Shown: positions 44,441-63,722 of the stretch, in pieces | Layout of the letters: the number at the start of each line of letters is the position of its first letter | Numbering within the stretch: position 1 is the stretch's first letter | From: Apoda limacodes | Taxonomy: Eukaryota; Arthropoda; Insecta; Lepidoptera; Limacodidae | DNA length: 64,000 nucleotides | Assembly: GCA_946406115.1 (NCBI GenBank) | Contig: OX291552.1 | Span: 10,922,836-10,986,835 of the forward strand | Direction: 5' to 3' | The notes under the pieces: generated by a model | What the model saw: only the letters and a program-made list of their open reading frames with translations | What the model was told of the DNA's origin: nothing | Databases searched by the model: none | Made by a program: the position numbers and the translations under genes

Positions 44441-44454
44441 TACGGAATCGACCC
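44441..44454 (-). repeat. Harbinger right terminal inverted repeat
   Basis: TACGGAATCGACCC on the + strand, followed by ACT, matching the left-end duplication. Confidence 0.8.
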
Positions 44455-45030
44455 ACTGTGGTATCTTTTCCCATAGACAAGACACCACCGGTTCGCTTCG
44501 TCTCTGTCACACTTCTGCGACCTTTTTCACATCCGGCTTGGAAATGCGCTGTCCAGTTCTCTATGTTTACACTTTATAATTTTGATTCTCGGAATGGGAG
44601 TAAACAGTTCAAAATGTATTTTCACCCAAAATTTATCAAGTTTAGTCAGGTACGTGTATATTATCTATGCTGTAGCAACCTTTTTCAAGTTTAACCCTTT
44701 TACTGCATGGGCTCTTTTACCTTTGAGAAAAAAAAAAAGTCATAGATTTGACCATAGAGAACCTCTAAAAATAAAATGAAAAATATTTGTGGCGAATTTC
44801 CTTATTTAGAGCTGAAAAAGCATGTTGTTCATATATGCTACAGTATGCATTTGAAGCAAGAAATATCTTAATCCCAAATATGAATCTTTATGCAGTTAAG
44901 AAAATTAATGAGCTCATGTTTTCTATTTGTGAAACTTACGTGCTTACAATATTAATAATACTTATGAATAATATAAATTACAACTATAAACAATAATTTT
45001 ATCATAAGCATAGCAAATATATAGTCAAAA
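44455..45030. other. Right flank of the Harbinger insertion
   Basis: AT-rich sequence with short ORFs (44458-44996) that match nothing I recognise. No splice or promoter signals can be supported. Confidence 0.45.
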
Positions 45031-45036
45031 AATTAA

Positions 45037-45118
45037 GCTTGAGCCAGGACTTGAACCTACAATCTTCTTGCATCTACTAGGGCAAGGTGCTCTACCAATT
45101 GAGCTACCGAGGATCACT
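45037..45118 (-). repeat. tRNA-derived SINE head
   Basis: On the - strand it contains a pol III box A (tagctcaattgg), a paired D-arm (gctc/gagc) and box B (ggttcaagtcc). The anticodon loop is too long and the acceptor ends do not pair, so it is a tRNA-like SINE or pseudogene and not a working tRNA. Confidence 0.7.
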
Positions 45119-47160
45119 ACTGGCAGACGAAACTACATCTTTGCCATGAAATAACGCCCGTTTCAAACGTCACAACCATTGAAACTCCAGGTAACAGGTG
45201 TCCCCGGTACATCAATCATATAAACACACATAACTATGTAGGTATATAATAATGAAACCGAAAAATATTTATAAATATACCAAAACCACCCACGGCGGCC
45301 AACAGTGGAGTGTAATTAATCATACCAAGCAAAATTTTTAAATATTTTTTTTCAACTTATGTATTAGGGGATGCTTCTTTATAGTTTAAGACAGATACAC
45401 AAAGAGTTGCTTTATATGTCGAAAAATAGAAAACCGGAAATATTTGAAAAGCTGCAAAAGTATATAATCCTACCGGAGCACTTACCTATTCGAAGTTCGA
45501 TTTCAAACTGATGTATTTTCTTACTATATTTTGGCTTTTGGTAATTAGACATAACGACAAACTATTAGTCTTTGTGTTTTAGAGTTGCCAGCATAAGAAA
45601 CTCAATAGAATTAAATTTTTTACGCAAAAACGTAACTGTGTAAAAATAAGACAGGATGCAGAAAAGGGTTAAATTATTTGCAAACTTTACCGGGAAATGC
45701 TCGAAAAAATTTCAGCCAATTTTTCAATAGGTATTAAGTTATATAGTCAATGCAAAAAACATTGTTTGTTGCAAAGTAAGGCTGAAAATTCAAGTATGTA
45801 TAGTACTAATAATGTTCAAAAACTCAAACAACTGCAGAACGCCTCGTATGAACAAATAATTTAAAAACCGGCCAAGTTCACACGCATTATGTTAGGGTTC
45901 CGTAGAAAGAGAATTATTGTGAATATCAAAAAAAAATTTTTACTGTTTTAGTTTAAAACAATCAAATTTTTATTGAAGTATTTATAAAATTTATAGAACA
46001 CGTGGTTTAAAAGTAAGAGGGAAAGGGAGATAAAATTTTAAAGAAAATACTTAAAAATCTAAAAAAAAAAATTTAACCCCTATCCGACGATACCTCTTTT
46101 ATCAATTGTCATACCAAACTTGTTTCGCAGTTCACAAAAGACACGTTTTTGTAATACTTAAAATATAAAGCTGTAACTACAGACGGACACAATGAATTTA
46201 TAAGGGATCCGTTTTAGCCATTCGGCTACGGGACCCTAAAAACAATGCTTTTGTATGGTGGACATTAATGTATGTACCATCATCCTAATTTTTCACATTG
46301 AAAAACGAGGGATTGACTAAATTATTAACATACATGTACAACATAAATTACAATTTCACTTTAAGGATTTTCTATACAACACGATAGATAATACCTTGAC
46401 CCATTAGACACCATACTTACGCACATAAGATAAGAAAGCTTTTATAATGCAAAATATGATGAATGATATTTTGTTTGTTTTTTTACATAACCCTAAATAC
46501 ACCACTGAATAAAGGCTGAAACTATATCGGACTCGCGCAATTTGCGATTCTTCAGTTTTCTTAAAAAAACATCGCGATTATTATTTAAGTCCCCAGACTA
46601 TTATTGTTTTGTTGCAGAACCCCTACACTAGCCTTTAGCGAAAACCTTCAGACGGCTATGTATATTATCTATATCTTGCTAAGTATTTAACTTTAGTAAA
46701 TAGTTTTATTTTTCCTACATTTGTCAGAACTTTACGACAGCGCGATCAGAATCATATTTATATGGACAGACAGGGTGAAAATAGAGTTCTTTGTTTTACT
46801 ACGGAACAATGAAAACCGGAAATTATTTTGGGTGAAATTGGGTGGAGCGTTTTCGTTTTTTGTATGAAAACGTGCAGCTCTCGCGCACTATATAATGTTA
46901 CATTGCAAAATTGTTACAGTCGTGATGTTAATTTTGTTTTATTAAAGTGATGAATACTGGAAAAAATATGTAGTATATCAATGAAGTAACCAAAGAATGA
47001 AAATTATAATTACCTATGTTATAAATAATTTTATTTATTTCCTTTACATACATTTCGGCCTTCCAAATGAAACGAGACAAAATTCAAACCTAAAATTTTA
47101 CAGCAATCGAAATAAATTTGATGGATTTGCTTTAATCATTACAAATCAATGGAGCAAAGT
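45119..47160. other. Intergenic, no gene seen
   Basis: AT-rich with short fragments of dispersed repeats. The clearest is 45866-46240, a - strand copy of the gtccgactcgcac family (starts aaccggccaagttcacacgc, ends cgggaccctaaaaa). A 95-codon ORF at 46997-47284 runs into another repeat and is unlikely to be a gene. Confidence 0.5.
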
Positions 47161-47166
47161 TATAGC

Positions 47167-47330
47167 GTTTAAGGGTTCCGTACCCAGAGGGTGCCAACGG
47201 AGCCCTATTACTAAGACTACGCTGTCTGTCTGTCTGTCCGTCTGTCCCACCCTTAAAAGTCTCTTATCTTTTAGACCGAAATAGTTAAAACCCTCGGTGC
47301 GCGAGTCCAACTCGCACTTGGCCGATTTTT
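47167..47330 (+). repeat. Lepidopteran dispersed repeat, short form
   Basis: Starts gggttccgtacccagaggg, has ctgtctgtctgtctgtccg, and ends ggtgcgcgagtccaactcgc. It has both ends of the family but only about 160 bases, so it is an internally deleted form. A second copy begins directly after it at 47331. Confidence 0.75.
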
Positions 47331-47599
47331 TTAGGGTTCCGCACCGAATTGGAGTCAAGTGAGCCCTATGAGCCTACGCTGACTATATTTTATAAACCCA
47401 AATTTGTAGAAGCCGGAATTTTTTCAGAATATGTGTTATAATGGCGGATATCCAACAAATAATAGAAAGTTAAAAAAGTAAAAATTTAAGGGGATACATA
47501 CAAGAAACACGTTTTTGTTGTTTTTGCTCTATTGTACAGTAATACATTCAAGCTTCAAACTTACCATGATTATAGTGTGGACTCAGTATTAAAAACTGG

Positions 47600-47800
47600 C
47601 CAAGTTTGAGACGAGTCCGAGTATTACCATCTTAAATTACTGTATTAGCGCCATCCAGCGTTTACGTACGCATTTGTTTGTTGAAAACGATATTCAAAGA
47701 TAAACAATGTTAGTTTGATCAATCATTGGATGGGTGACCACAAGCGTGGGTAAGCTGCACACTTTTTATTTTTGTTTGCGTTCGTAAATTACGTAAATGG
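47600..47800 (+). repeat. 5S-rRNA-derived repeat, copy 1
   Basis: Carries gccatccagcg, gtttgttgaaaacgatattc and then attggatgggtgaccacaag, a match to the 3' half of 5S rRNA (ggatgggtgacc). It is related in inverted orientation to 48060-48250. The 5S part is truncated and diverged. Confidence 0.65.
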
Positions 47801-48059
47801 TGTACGGAACCTGATAGCAAGTCCGTAAGTGGATCGGGTAAAGCGCTATGCAAAAATCAAATGTTTTATGTATTCGGATTTATTTGCCATAATAAACCGA
47901 TACATGATTTACACACAATATATTACATTGATTGAATTCAGAGTCGACATCAAAGAGAATATACTACGTGGTCGACATATTTTCAGGAAGAAGAAATTAA
48001 AAACCGGTCAAATGCGAGTTGGAATCGCGCACCGAGGGTTCCTTACCTGCCACCATTGA

Positions 48060-48250
48060 CGCAATTCACTAACACAAACAAAAAAAATGTGCTGCTAAGC
48101 GATCAGCCATTCAGGTACTGACCAAGCACGACGTTGCTTAACTTTGAATATCCTTTTCAACAAACAAATGTGCTACTATTTTTCTTAATGATAAGCTAGA
48201 TGGCGCTGTACCGGGTAATTTAAAATAGTAATTGCTTGGGCCCGTCTCAC
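48060..48250 (-). repeat. 5S-rRNA-derived repeat, copy 2 (inverted)
   Basis: On the - strand bases 48141-48095 read gttaagcaacgtcgtgcttg followed by gtcagtacctgaatggctga, closely following the internal region of insect 5S rRNA. The flanks match copy 1. It is embedded between ends of the gtccgactcgcac repeat family. Confidence 0.72.
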
Positions 48251-48479
48251 ACTTGGCCAGTTTTTATTTTTGTTCTTATACTTCAGAGTTCATACTAATT
48301 TACACTGCAAGTTTGAAGTTTTTATGTCTTTCTGTTTTTACGATAAAGCAAAAACAACAAATGTGTTTTTTGTATGCCCCCTTTTTATGCGAAATTTTAA
48401 CTTTTGAAAAATTCAGGCTTCTAACTATTTCTAAAAGATATGTCTAAATGATATGTCTAAAAGATAGAGCCTTTTAATG

Positions 48480-48680
48480 GTCGGACAGACGGACAGACAG
48501 ACAGCGTAAGCTTAGAATACGGCTCCATTGGGACCTACTGTGTACGGAACCCTAAAAAGAACAGCGGGCAGTCTTGCTTGCTATAAAACAAAATCATAAA
48601 AAAATGATTATGCCACATATGTGTCGAAGCTTGACAAAACCCAAGCTGCGCGAGTCCGACTCGCACTTGACCGATTTTTA
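48480..48680 (+). repeat. Lepidopteran dispersed repeat fragments
   Basis: gacagacggacagacagaca with gtacggaaccctaaaaa, then cgagtccgactcgcacttga: pieces of both orientations of the same family placed side by side. Confidence 0.6.
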
Positions 48681-48705
48681 TAGTTTTCTCTTACAAATTT
48701 AAATA

Positions 48706-48782
48706 ATTAATAAAATATTTTATTTGGCAACCCTACTTATAACCCTAAGTAGGGTTATCAAATAAAACATTTTATTAATTAT
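48706..48782. repeat. Perfectly shaped hairpin, arms about 37 bases
   Basis: Left arm aataattaataaaatatttt... ends in ccctactta; the right arm starts taagtagggtt and ends attttattaattatt. The arms differ at about three positions, with a loop of only a few bases. Probably a miniature foldback element. Confidence 0.75.
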
Positions 48783-49025
48783 TAGGTTCTTCTTAACTAT
48801 TTAATTATCCTATTGCACGCATTTATATTTACCTACATGCAACACGAGACGATTTTGTCGTAAACACTGCGGCCAGCGTACTCATCGCGCACTGCTTGCT
48901 TAGCCTTGCCTTGAACATATACTTACGATTAAATCGTGTCGTGTCGCTATACTTAAAAGTGTCCATTCTCATTAGTATTTCAATAATATTTCACTTTTAT
49001 GTATCTCTGTACATACGTGGGACAC

Positions 49026-49718
49026 TCAGAAAGTTTTGAGAATAAAAACTAACTTCTATGGATAAAATATTTTAAATAAATCTTTTCAAAGAACTTTCCA
49101 GTCCGCCGCAGACACCACTTCCTTTTTGTGGCATTTTGTGGTATACCATTCGGCATTGATGCTGCTTTGGTCTCGTAATCGAATCGAATTGAAACCACCG
49201 GAGTATCCCCCGTCAAAGTGAAGAAACTAGCGATCAAAATTTTCCTTAAGCTTCTCGACCGTATCACTTTCGTTGGCGTTGGGTCGTTTTGAAACAGCCA
49301 AACTGTTGACTGACGCTTTGTTTCTGGATCGTATTGATAAACTCAGGATTCGTCACCTGTCCCAATGTCGTAAACGCGCCGAGACGAGCCGCTTCAAATT
49401 TTTTAATCATATCAGGGCACCACTCTACACGGGTTTGCTTCTGAGCTTCGGTGAGATTGTGCGGCACCCAGCGCAAAACTATCCTCCTCTGGTGTAGAAT
49501 CTTGTGAACGCTTCCCGAACCAATCTACAGTGTATGCTGAATGTCTTCGTGTGACTATATGGAAGTGCCAACTCTTCTTACGTAGTATATTATATTCTCT
49601 TTGATGTGGAGGGAAATTTGCACAATAGTGTTTTAACTTTTAATTAACCAAATTTTTCAAAATAAATACAAGTGGCCAGTGCCATACACATAATACCTTT
49701 TTTATGGAAAACTTTCTG
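49026..49718 (-). mobile_element. Mariner element, internally deleted
   Basis: Both ends carry cagaaagtttt inverted repeats (from 49027, and the complement at 49708-49718). The interior encodes, on the - strand, mariner transposase pieces such as RWVPHNLTEAQKQTRVEW, and shares long blocks with the copy at 58895-60056, for example gtccgccgcagacacc. About 690 bases remain, so this copy is non-autonomous. It lies about 750 bases before MGMT. Confidence 0.75.
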
Positions 49719-50463
49719 CTTGGCCTGGTATTATTTGCTATTTTCTTGACTACAGAAGTCCCGATGGTGTTTTAGGGCGAGTCTTAAGAAGGAGTGGTGT
49801 TTTTTCGTGTTTAATTTTTCTAAATTCATTTAGTGTGTTGCGATGTGTATATATTAGCATTGTTTTACGAAAGCGTGTTAAGAGTTGTGGCTCCGAAGGC
49901 TCATGAATAGTGAATTATGAAGAAATAAGCAGGACATGACGCACAATTTCTGAAGGATCCACACCAAAACTCCCGCCCTATCTTAGGACATGTAAACGAG
50001 GACGCGCGATACCGCTGTGATAAAACTTGAATATAGCGCTTCGCCAAACTTAGATATAAACACAGGACTATATTTACACATGGCTCTGAAGAAATGATAT
50101 GCAATAATGTGAAATCTGGTCTCCAAGTCGAAGAAAGAAGAAGAAGAAGTTGGACTTAGAGTCCCAATAATGTCAAAACATTTGACTAATTTTTTGAAAA
50201 AAAATATTTTTATATGTTATTCCTTTAGTTTGTTTAATTTGAAAGTTCTATTTCCTTTTATTCCAGTTTTTAATAAGTTTGATTTTGCTATAGAGGTATA
50301 TTTTTGCTTATTTATAGTTACGGTAAGATTGATGGCTGATAGCCAATACTTCAAATAAATAGGTATGTTTGTTATTGTCGTTTTGGTTTTTCCCGCGTAC
50401 CAAACGCAATTTTGTTTGTTGTATTGTATAATTTAATTTAATTTACTTATTTAATGGGCAAAG
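49719..50463. other. Region upstream of MGMT
   Basis: AT-rich. A GC-richer patch (tcccgcgtaccaaacgc) lies at about 50392-50408, roughly 55 bases before the MGMT ATG, and may be core promoter DNA, but no TATA box or initiator can be assigned. No other gene is seen. Confidence 0.4.
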
Positions 50464-52226
50464 ATGGTTGTCGATATACTAAAAAAATATTCTACTAAGT
50501 CAACAAATATTGTGAACGTCTCTTTATTTGAATCTCCTGTAGGAAAAATCGTAGGTGCAGCTGATGAAGACTTTGTGTACTTGGTAACGTTTCACGATTC
50601 TAAAAACTTAGATAAATACTTCGAAACACTCTCCCGTGAGGTAAAATGCAATTTTAAAATGGAAAAAAATAAACTTCTTGAGAAACTTGAAGAGCAAATG
50701 AATAAATATTTTGACGGGAAACTAAAAAAGTTTACACTTCCTTTGCAATATTTTGGCTCTATATTCCAAAAGGTAGGTATCTTACATTATTTTAATGATC
50801 TTTTTCAAGCATAGATTTGAGTTGGTATGCGTTAAGGCAATGTTACTAACTTAGGTCAAAGTAACCTAAAATGTTTTGGATAACATACTAAGGCTATGTT
50901 CGAAATTACGCCGAGTAATTATCGCCCGGTAAAGTTGTATAATCAACCAGATCTGGAACAAGCGTTTGACAGTTAATTTTCACACTGACAGGAGTGATTT
51001 TCAACTTTTTCTATGGCAGTGTAAAGAATTCAACTTGACAGTTGGAAAATGACTCTACCCCGAGCATCCCAAAACCACTTTTTTAACTTCCTCGTTGCGA
51101 TTTGGAACGCACCCCTAGTACCAGCATTTTACCAGATTCTCAATTCGCCAGACTCGCTACTCAATAAATTATCAACTCAGCAGATCATTATTATAAGCAA
51201 TAATATGCACATTTTGCATCTTTAACATAGAATAAGGTCGGAAAACATTTATTATAAAGTAACTGGCAGTCTATTTAGTTAATTTATTAACATGTAAAAT
51301 TATGCACTGACATTTTGGAATTTGACATAATTTATCTCTGCTACTATTCATCATAGTCTAGTAATTTTTTTACAGAAACTAGAAATAATAGTAAAAAATT
51401 ATAGTCCAACCTGTACCATGCAAACTTTACAGTAACAAGACTCATTTTTTATCATCGATAACCACCAAGTCTAAGATCAATAGTTATGGAGATATAACCC
51501 TTTATTGTTAAACAGATGTCATCTAAAATAATGAATTTGATGAGGTCTTTCATATCTGTATAGAAACTGCTAGTCTATGATCAATAGTTACAGAGATATA
51601 GCCCTTTCTAGTTTGACAGCTGTCATCTAAAATAAAGATCTTGATGAGATCTATCATTTCTGTGAAGAAACTACTAGCCTACGATCATTAGTTACGGAGA
51701 TATAGTCCTTTATAATTTGACAGCCGTAATCCAAAATAGTATTTAAAACATAAAAAAAAAAAAAATTATAAACGGGATAGTGTTCAAAAGCCAATATTAA
51801 GTAGTTATTTGAATGCTTTTGGCACCTAGCTCTTGAAAGCTGTCCTGCCATATGTTATGTTGTATCAAAAGCATAAAGCTAGGTTTACATTATTAGGACC
51901 CACAATTAATATTACCATTACTCAAGTTTAAGTTGCACTTACCTAAGAACTTTGTCTTAGAAATATCTTATATTTTACTACAGGAAGTGTGGAATAAATT
52001 AATGGAACTTCCCTATGCATCAACACAGAGCTATGGTGACCTTGCCAAGGCTTTAGGACGCTCAGGTAGCCATGCTAGAGCTGTAGGTGCAGCTTGTGGT
52101 GCTAACAAACATTTACTTGTGGTACCTTGCCATAGGTTAGTGGCCTCGGGAACAAAAGGTGGATTTAGCTGTGGAGTTGATCGAAAAGAATGGCTGCTAC
52201 AACATGAAAAAAAATTTGCTACATAA
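50464..52226 (+). CDS. MGMT: Methylated-DNA--protein-cysteine methyltransferase (MGMT)
   Basis: A nuclear suicide repair protein that moves the alkyl group from O6-alkylguanine in DNA to its own cysteine. Two exons, 50464-50772 and 51984-52226, with GT/AG borders and phase 0, give 183 aa, a normal length. Exon 1 is the N-terminal ribonuclease-like fold (MVVDILKKY start; SPVGKIVGA). Exon 2 is the catalytic domain: SYGDLAKALGRSGSHARAV is the helix-turn-helix with the arginine finger region, ANKHLLVVPCHRLVASG holds the active Cys in PCHR, and GGFSCGVDRKEWLL follows. Key residues are intact. The 1.2-kb intron contains a MITE-like repeat and inverted minisatellite units. It converges with PTGR1. 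Confidence 0.95.
50888..51115 (+). repeat. Short interspersed element, copy 2, in MGMT intron
   Basis: Same family as 43436-43670. It begins aaggctatgttcgaaa and ends gatttggaacgca. The central part differs, with an extra block around tttgacagttaattttcac. Confidence 0.5.
51470..51730 (-). repeat. Inverted minisatellite units in MGMT intron
   Basis: About two and a half units related to the 105-base array at 37350-37880, here on the other strand: gtctatgatcaatagttaca, gtttgacagctgtcatctaa and agatcttgatgagatctatc. The units are more diverged than those in the Harbinger array. Confidence 0.7.
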
Positions 52227-53788
52227 AATTATGTACCTTTACATCTTAAGTACCTACCTGAGTATTGTTTTATAAAATGTAACTTTTTGTTCTCCAAGAC
52301 TCATTAGTTAAGACATTTACACAAATCATGTGAACAACACTAATTCTAAGCCTGATGCTTTTATTCTACTTATGTTGTAAAATTGCAAATATTATTTGTG
52401 ATTGGCTAAAGTATTTTTTATATGAAAAGAAAAAACTGCACCATAATATGGCAATTAGTTTTTTAACTCTTTCATTCATCACAAGAACTTTAAGAGGGCA
52501 ATATAGGCCAGAATGCTAATTTCTGTAATTCTAATGTTGTGTATGTAAAAAATATAAATCACTAGATAATGTCATATACATTACTATGAGATATGTATGT
52601 TATATACTTCTTAAGTAATTTATACCGTAATGACACCTTAAAACTTTTAATTTTTTGTATGGAAATTAACGTTATTACCGTTTTGTAGTCACATTTTTTG
52701 ACTTTTCGCTACAACTTAGAGTCTATGCACTAGATAATAGGCTATTCTAATTATTTAACCAACTTTCACTACAAACAAATGCAAAACACGCTTTAAAAAT
52801 TTGCACAAGTGTTGAAACAATGGTCACTTCCAGATTTTTTACTACATTAAATACATCATTCAGTAAGGTAATGCACTAGACAAAAGCAAGTTTTATAACA
52901 TATATTTTTTTTAATACTTTAGATGCTATGGTTTAGCCACAAAATTTGCACAAAAACGGCGTATTTTTGCAGTCTAGCCTACACCCTAGCCTTAAGCATT
53001 CTTAATGATTTGACTAGCCTTTAAAACCTGCTGCTCTAACTGACAAGTAAGTTTGTGGATAGCAATAATGTTTTATCATTAATAGACAGATATAATAATA
53101 TACTCTTTATACTGTAGTAGCATTTTTGAACTTATGGTGATCTGCAATAGCACAAGTTGTCCGAAGTTCTAAATTAATAATCAGTTGACACATATACATA
53201 GTAATTATGGTTAGGAAGAAGATATGTTAGACTTATTCTGCATTTTAATAGTGCAAAGATACACAATAAATAATAAATATTTCTGAAGTACCTACCTATT
53301 ATTTTGTGAAATGGTAAGCATGGTAAAAATAATAGCAGTTCAAACTAAGTGCTTTTTATTATTTTTGCCATGCTTACTATTTTACTCAGAAGGCATCGAG
53401 GCGCTGGTGCATAAGCGGCGCGCTGCATCTGGATTTTCTAGGATAAATTGAAGTAATAAATTGGAGTCCCTGCATGGGCGAGGTGAACGCTTGATGCCAT
53501 TGCGATGCTGCCTAAACTCAACAGTGAGCGCCTAAATAACTTCCTACTTACTGCCCCATATTTGATAGTCTATTGAATGGCCAAAATTGTGTGAAATGGT
53601 CTTTTATTATGAAAAGGTTAAGAGCCACTGCTCTATTAGATCATGATTTAAATGACTTAGTGATTTAAACCCTAAAATTAGGCACCTATTAAAGATTATA
53701 CTGGCTGATAAAAATATATCCCAACCAATGGCTTTGTAATTAAAATATTTCATAGATTTAATTATAACTTTGCTGTTTAATATTAAAA
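52227..53788. other. Region between MGMT and PTGR1 3' ends
   Basis: AT-rich, with no gene. It holds a strong hairpin at 53309-53384, listed separately. Most of it is otherwise unique-looking non-coding DNA. Confidence 0.5.
53305..53384. repeat. Hairpin with arms of about 26 bases
   Basis: aatggtaagcatggtaaaaa and its near-perfect complement tttttgccatgcttactatt are separated by about 25 bases. Size and shape are like a small MITE or a microRNA precursor; the sequence does not decide between them. Confidence 0.7.
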
Positions 53789-53794
53789 TTTATT
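53789..53794 (-). terminator. Candidate polyadenylation signal of PTGR1
   Basis: AATAAA on the - strand about 25 bases past the stop codon at 53818-53820. Confidence 0.55.
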
Positions 53795-53817
53795 ATACAG
53801 GCATTAATTACTAATAT

Positions 53818-62530
<8,713 letters not shown>

Positions 62531-63685
62531 CTGGAAAAGATTAAATTGAATCGTAAGTATCAAACAAAAAAATCATCAAACAGTTTTAATCCAAATGCCA
62601 TCCACCAAAACTGCTAAACTATCTCTGCAAATCACGAAAACTGGGACTTGTTAGTACCTACCCCTGTTTTGTTTATTATCTTTGTCAGTTTATGGCTGCC
62701 AGATTTATTTGATACTGACCAAGAAGCTTATATATGGATGTCACTGGAAAGTGCACCTTTTTCACCTTTCTGAGTGGGTTGTGGATTACCAACATTCCAA
62801 ATAATTTCCCCTAATTAATAACTACGCTACTCAACCTGTCATCAGGCACATAATAAACACATGTATTTCGAAATCAACTTACCCGAACAAATTAAAATTT
62901 GAAATAAGACCCATTTATAAAAATGGCAGTCTCCGCGTCATAAATAACTATAGGCCAATAATCATAATGTATTGATAAAATAATTAAAAGGTATTTCGTT
63001 TATGAAATAAATAAATATTTAATAGATAACAATATTATTAATGAAAAACAGTACGGTTTTCAGAAAAACCGGAGCTACAAGGGTTGCAGGTTCAAGTCCG
63101 GGCTCGACGTTAACATTTTGACTGCATCTTTGCTATGAAAGTATTTATTTATACTAAATACTAGCTGCTGCCCGCGACGCCGTCTTCGTGAACGCTATAC
63201 TATATAACATCACTTTTTGTGAACGAAACCATAGCGCGATCTAATTCGACGCCAACGCCATCTAGTTAGTTATATGGTGAAAAATTATAACACATCGAAG
63301 TTATGACCTTACACGATTTTTTAACATAAAATAAATGGCTATGTGTGAGTAGAATAATTAATAATTAAGAAGCAAGTCAAATATGCGTCGTTACAGAACG
63401 CGTTGAAGAAATAAAGGTTCACTGCTCGTTCCCCGTAGGTGATAGCGTGATAATATGTAGCCTATATGTTGACCCTACTTCTTAATAATATTCGTGCCAA
63501 ATTTGAAGTAAATCCATGCAGTACTTTTTGAGTTTATTCCGAACATACATACCGACAAACAGACAAAAATTCTAAAAACTATATTTTTGGCTTCGGTATC
63601 GATTGTAGATCACACCCCAAGTATTCTTTTAAAAAAATATTCAATGTACAGTTTTGACTTTCCTACCATTTTATTATATGTATAG

Positions 63686-63722
<37 letters not shown>

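Larger units (their letters stand above)
32130..44454 (+). mobile_element. PIF/Harbinger DNA transposon, 12.3 kb, both genes open
   Basis: The left end reads AGGTCGATTCCGTA at 32130; the right end, complemented, reads GGGTCGATTCCGTA from 44454. Both are followed further in by a ttgctaacctt block. ACT flanks both ends (32127-32129 and 44455-44457) as a 3-base target duplication, the size expected for this superfamily. More gattccg/cggaatc motifs lie near both ends (32192, 32285, 44365). Inside are a + strand transposase gene and a convergent - strand Myb/SANT gene, the two-gene plan of Harbinger elements. Later insertions (a LINE tail, a SINE-like repeat, LINE fragments and a minisatellite) have enlarged it well beyond a typical Harbinger length. 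Confidence 0.85.

Noticed and set aside
45037..45118. Functional tRNA gene
   Set aside because: Box A and box B are good, but the anticodon loop has about 10 bases and the acceptor ends do not pair.
46997..47284. 95-codon ORF on the + strand
   Set aside because: The second half is the lepidopteran repeat with its tctgtctgtc run; no gene signals.
48095..48141. Functional 5S rRNA gene
   Set aside because: Only the internal part of 5S is present, with substitutions, and it is embedded in repeat flanks.
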